DNA of 13,668 nucleotides, taken from contig CAVEYA010000045.1 of NCBI GenBank assembly GCA_963619935.1, positions 1 through 13,668 of the forward strand. Direction: 5' to 3'. The notes beneath the pieces are model-generated. The model did no database searches and had not been told where the DNA came from. It worked only from the letters and a program-made list of their open reading frames with translations. Positions 12,184-13,668 of this stretch are shown here, piece by piece. Origin of the DNA: RUG13091 sp963619935 (GTDB lineage Bacteria; Bacillota_I; Bacilli_A; RFN20; CAG-826). Positions within the stretch are counted from its first letter, which is position 1. The number at the start of each line of letters is the position of its first letter. A program made the translations under genes and the position numbers.

Positions 12184-12738
12184 ATGGGTATATTAATGAC
12201 ATTAATTGGTATTTGTTCACTTATAATAAGTGCTACATTAGGAATCTTTTATGCTTATTTTGAAGTCGATATTTTACTGACATTAGCAATTGTCTTTGGT
12301 GTGATTGCCTATCATTTTATCATGCGTTTATTAGTAGGGCTTATTTATAGTAAAACCATGAAAAACCACGTTGATTATAACAAGTGGTGGTTTAAAGTTA
12401 ATAAACACGAAATGTCCTTTTATGAAAAATTAAAGGTAAAAAAATGGAAAGGTAATGTTCCTACATATGATAAAACTTCATTTGATTTAAAGTCTCATAG
12501 TCTAGAAGAAATTGCGAGCACAATGTGTCAATCTGAATTAGTGCATGAAACGATCATTATTTTAAGTTTTTTACCTATCATATGTGGTATATGGTTTCAT
12601 GCCTGGTGGGCGTTTATTGTTACTTCTGTCTTATCCGCTTTATTCGATTACATATTTGTGATTGTCCAAAGATACAATCGTCAAAGAGTGATTCATCTAT
12701 TACAAATAAAACAGCGAATAGTTGATAAACAAAAATAA
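12184..12738 (+). CDS. CrtO-like (acyltransferase-family) membrane protein
   Basis: A 184-residue membrane protein with hydrophobic segments at about 5-27, 29-55, 122-138 and 140-162. The central KVKKWKGNVPTYD (84-96), the MCQSELVHE stretch (114-122, His121) and VQRYNRQR (161-168) near the end match the pattern seen in Staphylococcus CrtO, glycosyl-4,4'-diaponeurosporenoate acyltransferase (...RKWK..., AELIHW, VQRYNRPR). Many low-GC Gram-positive bacteria carry such a protein without making staphyloxanthin, and no carotenoid gene is seen here, so another membrane lipid or sugar substrate is likely. AAGGA stands seven bases before the ATG. Confidence 0.85.
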   Translation: MGILMTLIGICSLIISATLGIFYAYFEVDILLTLAIVFGVIAYHFIMRLLVGLIYSKTMKNHVDYNKWWFKVNKHEMSFYEKLKVKKWKGNVPTYDKTSFDLKSHSLEEIASTMCQSELVHETIIILSFLPIICGIWFHAWWAFIVTSVLSALFDYIFVIVQRYNRQRVIHLLQIKQRIVDKQK

Positions 12739-12783
12739 GTCATCATTTTTAAAAAAACGTATGAATTAATTTTTAGTTTGTGC

Positions 12784-12789
12784 TATAAA
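12784..12789 (+). promoter_or_regulatory. Possible extended -10 box before the MATE gene
   Basis: TGCTATAAA (TATAAA at 12784-12789) is an extended -10-like element. A transcript starting near 12796 would carry the hairpin at 12819-12838 in its leader. No good -35 box is seen. Confidence 0.35.
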
Positions 12790-12818
12790 TTTTTAGTCAA
12801 CGTGCATCATATTTGTGT

Positions 12819-12850
12819 AAGTCCAGTTGAATGGATTTATTTTTTTATTG
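12819..12850 (+). terminator. Terminator-like hairpin just before the MATE ribosome site
   Basis: AAGTCCA (12819-12825), loop GTTGAA, TGGATTT (12832-12838) pairs over seven bases with one G-U and is followed by ATTTTTTTATT. It either ends the 12184 transcript or acts as an attenuator in the MATE leader, since the ribosome site (GAGGTGA, 12856-12862) follows within six bases. Upstream TCAAC (12797-12801) can pair with GTTGA in the loop. Confidence 0.65.
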
Positions 12851-12867
12851 TTTTTGAGGTGAATATG

Positions 12868-13668
12868 ATGAATACGAAACAAAATGTAATGGCCACTAAG
12901 CCAATCAAAAAATTAATATGGTCTATAGGAATACCAATGATTATTTCTATGGTTCTTCAAGCCTTATATAATGTGGTTGATAGTGTTTTTGTGGCGAACA
13001 TAAGTGAAACTGGGGCAATTGCAAATGAGGCTCTCACTTACGCTTTTCCTATTCAAATATTAATGATTGCTATAGGAGTAGGAACAGGTGTAGGGATAAA
13101 CACTTTATTATCTAAAAACTTAGGTGAAAATAATAAAGAAATGGTTAATAAAACAACCGGTAATGGCATATTTCTTGCAATCGTCATCTTTATTTTATTC
13201 TTTTTCTTTGGTTTATTTGGGACATCTTGGTTTATTTCTTTGTTTACCCATGATGAAGAAATTATAAAAATGGGGTCAAATTATTTAAAAATTTGTTGTG
13301 TATTTTCTTTTGGCTCAATCGGTTTTACTGTTTATGAAAGATTTTTACAAGCCACGGGCAAATCTTTATACTCCACAATTGCCCAAATTGCCGGAGCGGT
13401 AATTAATATTGTTTTTGACTATGTATTTATTTTCCCAATGAATATGGGCGTAGAAGGGGCCGCATGGGCGACTGTTTTTGGGCAATTTGTATCCTTATTT
13501 ATTGCCATGCTTTTCCATTATTTAAAAAATAAAGAAATTAATCATCATATTAAATTTATAAAACCTGAATTTAGTATTATCAAAGGTATTTATTCCATAG
13601 GAATATCCGCTGCTATTATGCAAGGATTACTATCTATTATGATGGCTGGAATGAATACGATATTAGGT
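12868..13668 (+). CDS. MATE-family efflux transporter, N-terminal part
   Basis: The frame is open for 267 codons to the window edge. PIKKLIWSIGIPMIISMVLQ, then ALYNVVDSVFVANIS (membrane segment with the family's polar Asn/Asp pair) and GVGTGVGINTLLSKNLGE are typical of MATE exporters. Later QATGKSLYSTIAQIAGAVINIVFDYVFIFPMNMGVEGAAWAT matches the conserved end of the first half. About seven of the usual twelve membrane segments are present. MATE proteins expel cationic drugs or metabolites with Na+ or H+. GAGGTGA lies at 12856-12862; ATG 12868 gives better spacing than the in-frame ATG at 12865. The sequence is nearer the MepA/DinF-like bacterial group than NorM by feel; the substrate is unknown. 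Confidence 0.93.
   Translation, partial: MNTKQNVMATKPIKKLIWSIGIPMIISMVLQALYNVVDSVFVANISETGAIANEALTYAFPIQILMIAIGVGTGVGINTLLSKNLGENNKEMVNKTTGNGIFLAIVIFILFFFFGLFGTSWFISLFTHDEEIIKMGSNYLKICCVFSFGSIGFTVYERFLQATGKSLYSTIAQIAGAVINIVFDYVFIFPMNMGVEGAAWATVFGQFVSLFIAMLFHYLKNKEINHHIKFIKPEFSIIKGIYSIGISAAIMQGLLSIMMAGMNTILG

Noticed and set aside
1..13668. CRISPR array, insertion sequence or replication origin
   Set aside because: No regularly spaced repeats, transposase frame or DnaA-box cluster was seen on either strand.

Overview
The window is AT-rich DNA with compact genes, TAA-dominated stops, Shine-Dalgarno (SD) sites of the AGGAG/GAGG type and tRNA genes that encode their own CCA. Gene content points to a low-GC Gram-positive lineage (Bacillota or a Mollicutes-like relative): a membrane diadenylate cyclase of the CdaA type, DeoD, a CrtO-like membrane protein and a Fic protein. 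Tryptophan is read from TGG, and one gene ends in TGA within an ATGA overlap, so the standard bacterial code fits. The lineage is inferred from gene content, not from a marker gene.

Layout. 1-617 (minus): the N-terminal part of an alpha/beta hydrolase. 618-3354: a metal-export operon, with an ArsR/SmtB repressor overlapping a P1B-type ATPase, driven by a consensus promoter that carries two near-identical dyad operators. 3377-3455: a long hairpin with a U-tract, just before a HlyIII/PAQR gene (3481-4161). 4207-4929 (minus): deoD. 5045-5422: a small winged-helix-like protein. 5548-6324: cdaA, without its usual cdaR/glmM partners. 6338-6772 (minus): a miniature SPFH-like membrane protein, divergent from a NUDIX hydrolase with an eroded catalytic box (6826-7434). 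7487-9177: a translationally coupled pair, a membrane-anchored NERD-like protein and a six-TM protein of unknown function. 9187-9260 (minus): tRNA-Gly(GCC), whose terminator lies inside the last codons of the convergent six-TM gene. 9355-11127: gltX followed by tRNA-Glu(CUC), so a synthetase sits next to a tRNA it should charge. 11231-12085: a Bro-N/Fic fusion that resembles class III Fic AMP-transferases such as Neisseria meningitidis NmFic. 12184-12738: a CrtO-like membrane protein. 12868-13668: the start of a MATE exporter behind a terminator-like leader hairpin. No stretch over 300 bases lacks a gene.

Themes. Metal homeostasis is the best-resolved module: promoter, operators, sensor residues and pump residues all agree. 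Several genes (5045, 6826, 7487, 11231) have no SD site but have a -10 hexamer 6-7 bases before the ATG, which predicts leaderless mRNAs. Two others have leaders of about 11-12 bases. The most unusual loci are the cysteine/histidine-rich insert in the repressor, the Bro-N/Fic fusion with an echo of its own coding sequence in its promoter, the tRNA-Glu(CUC) with C at position 55, and the unnamed NERD-like/six-TM pair.
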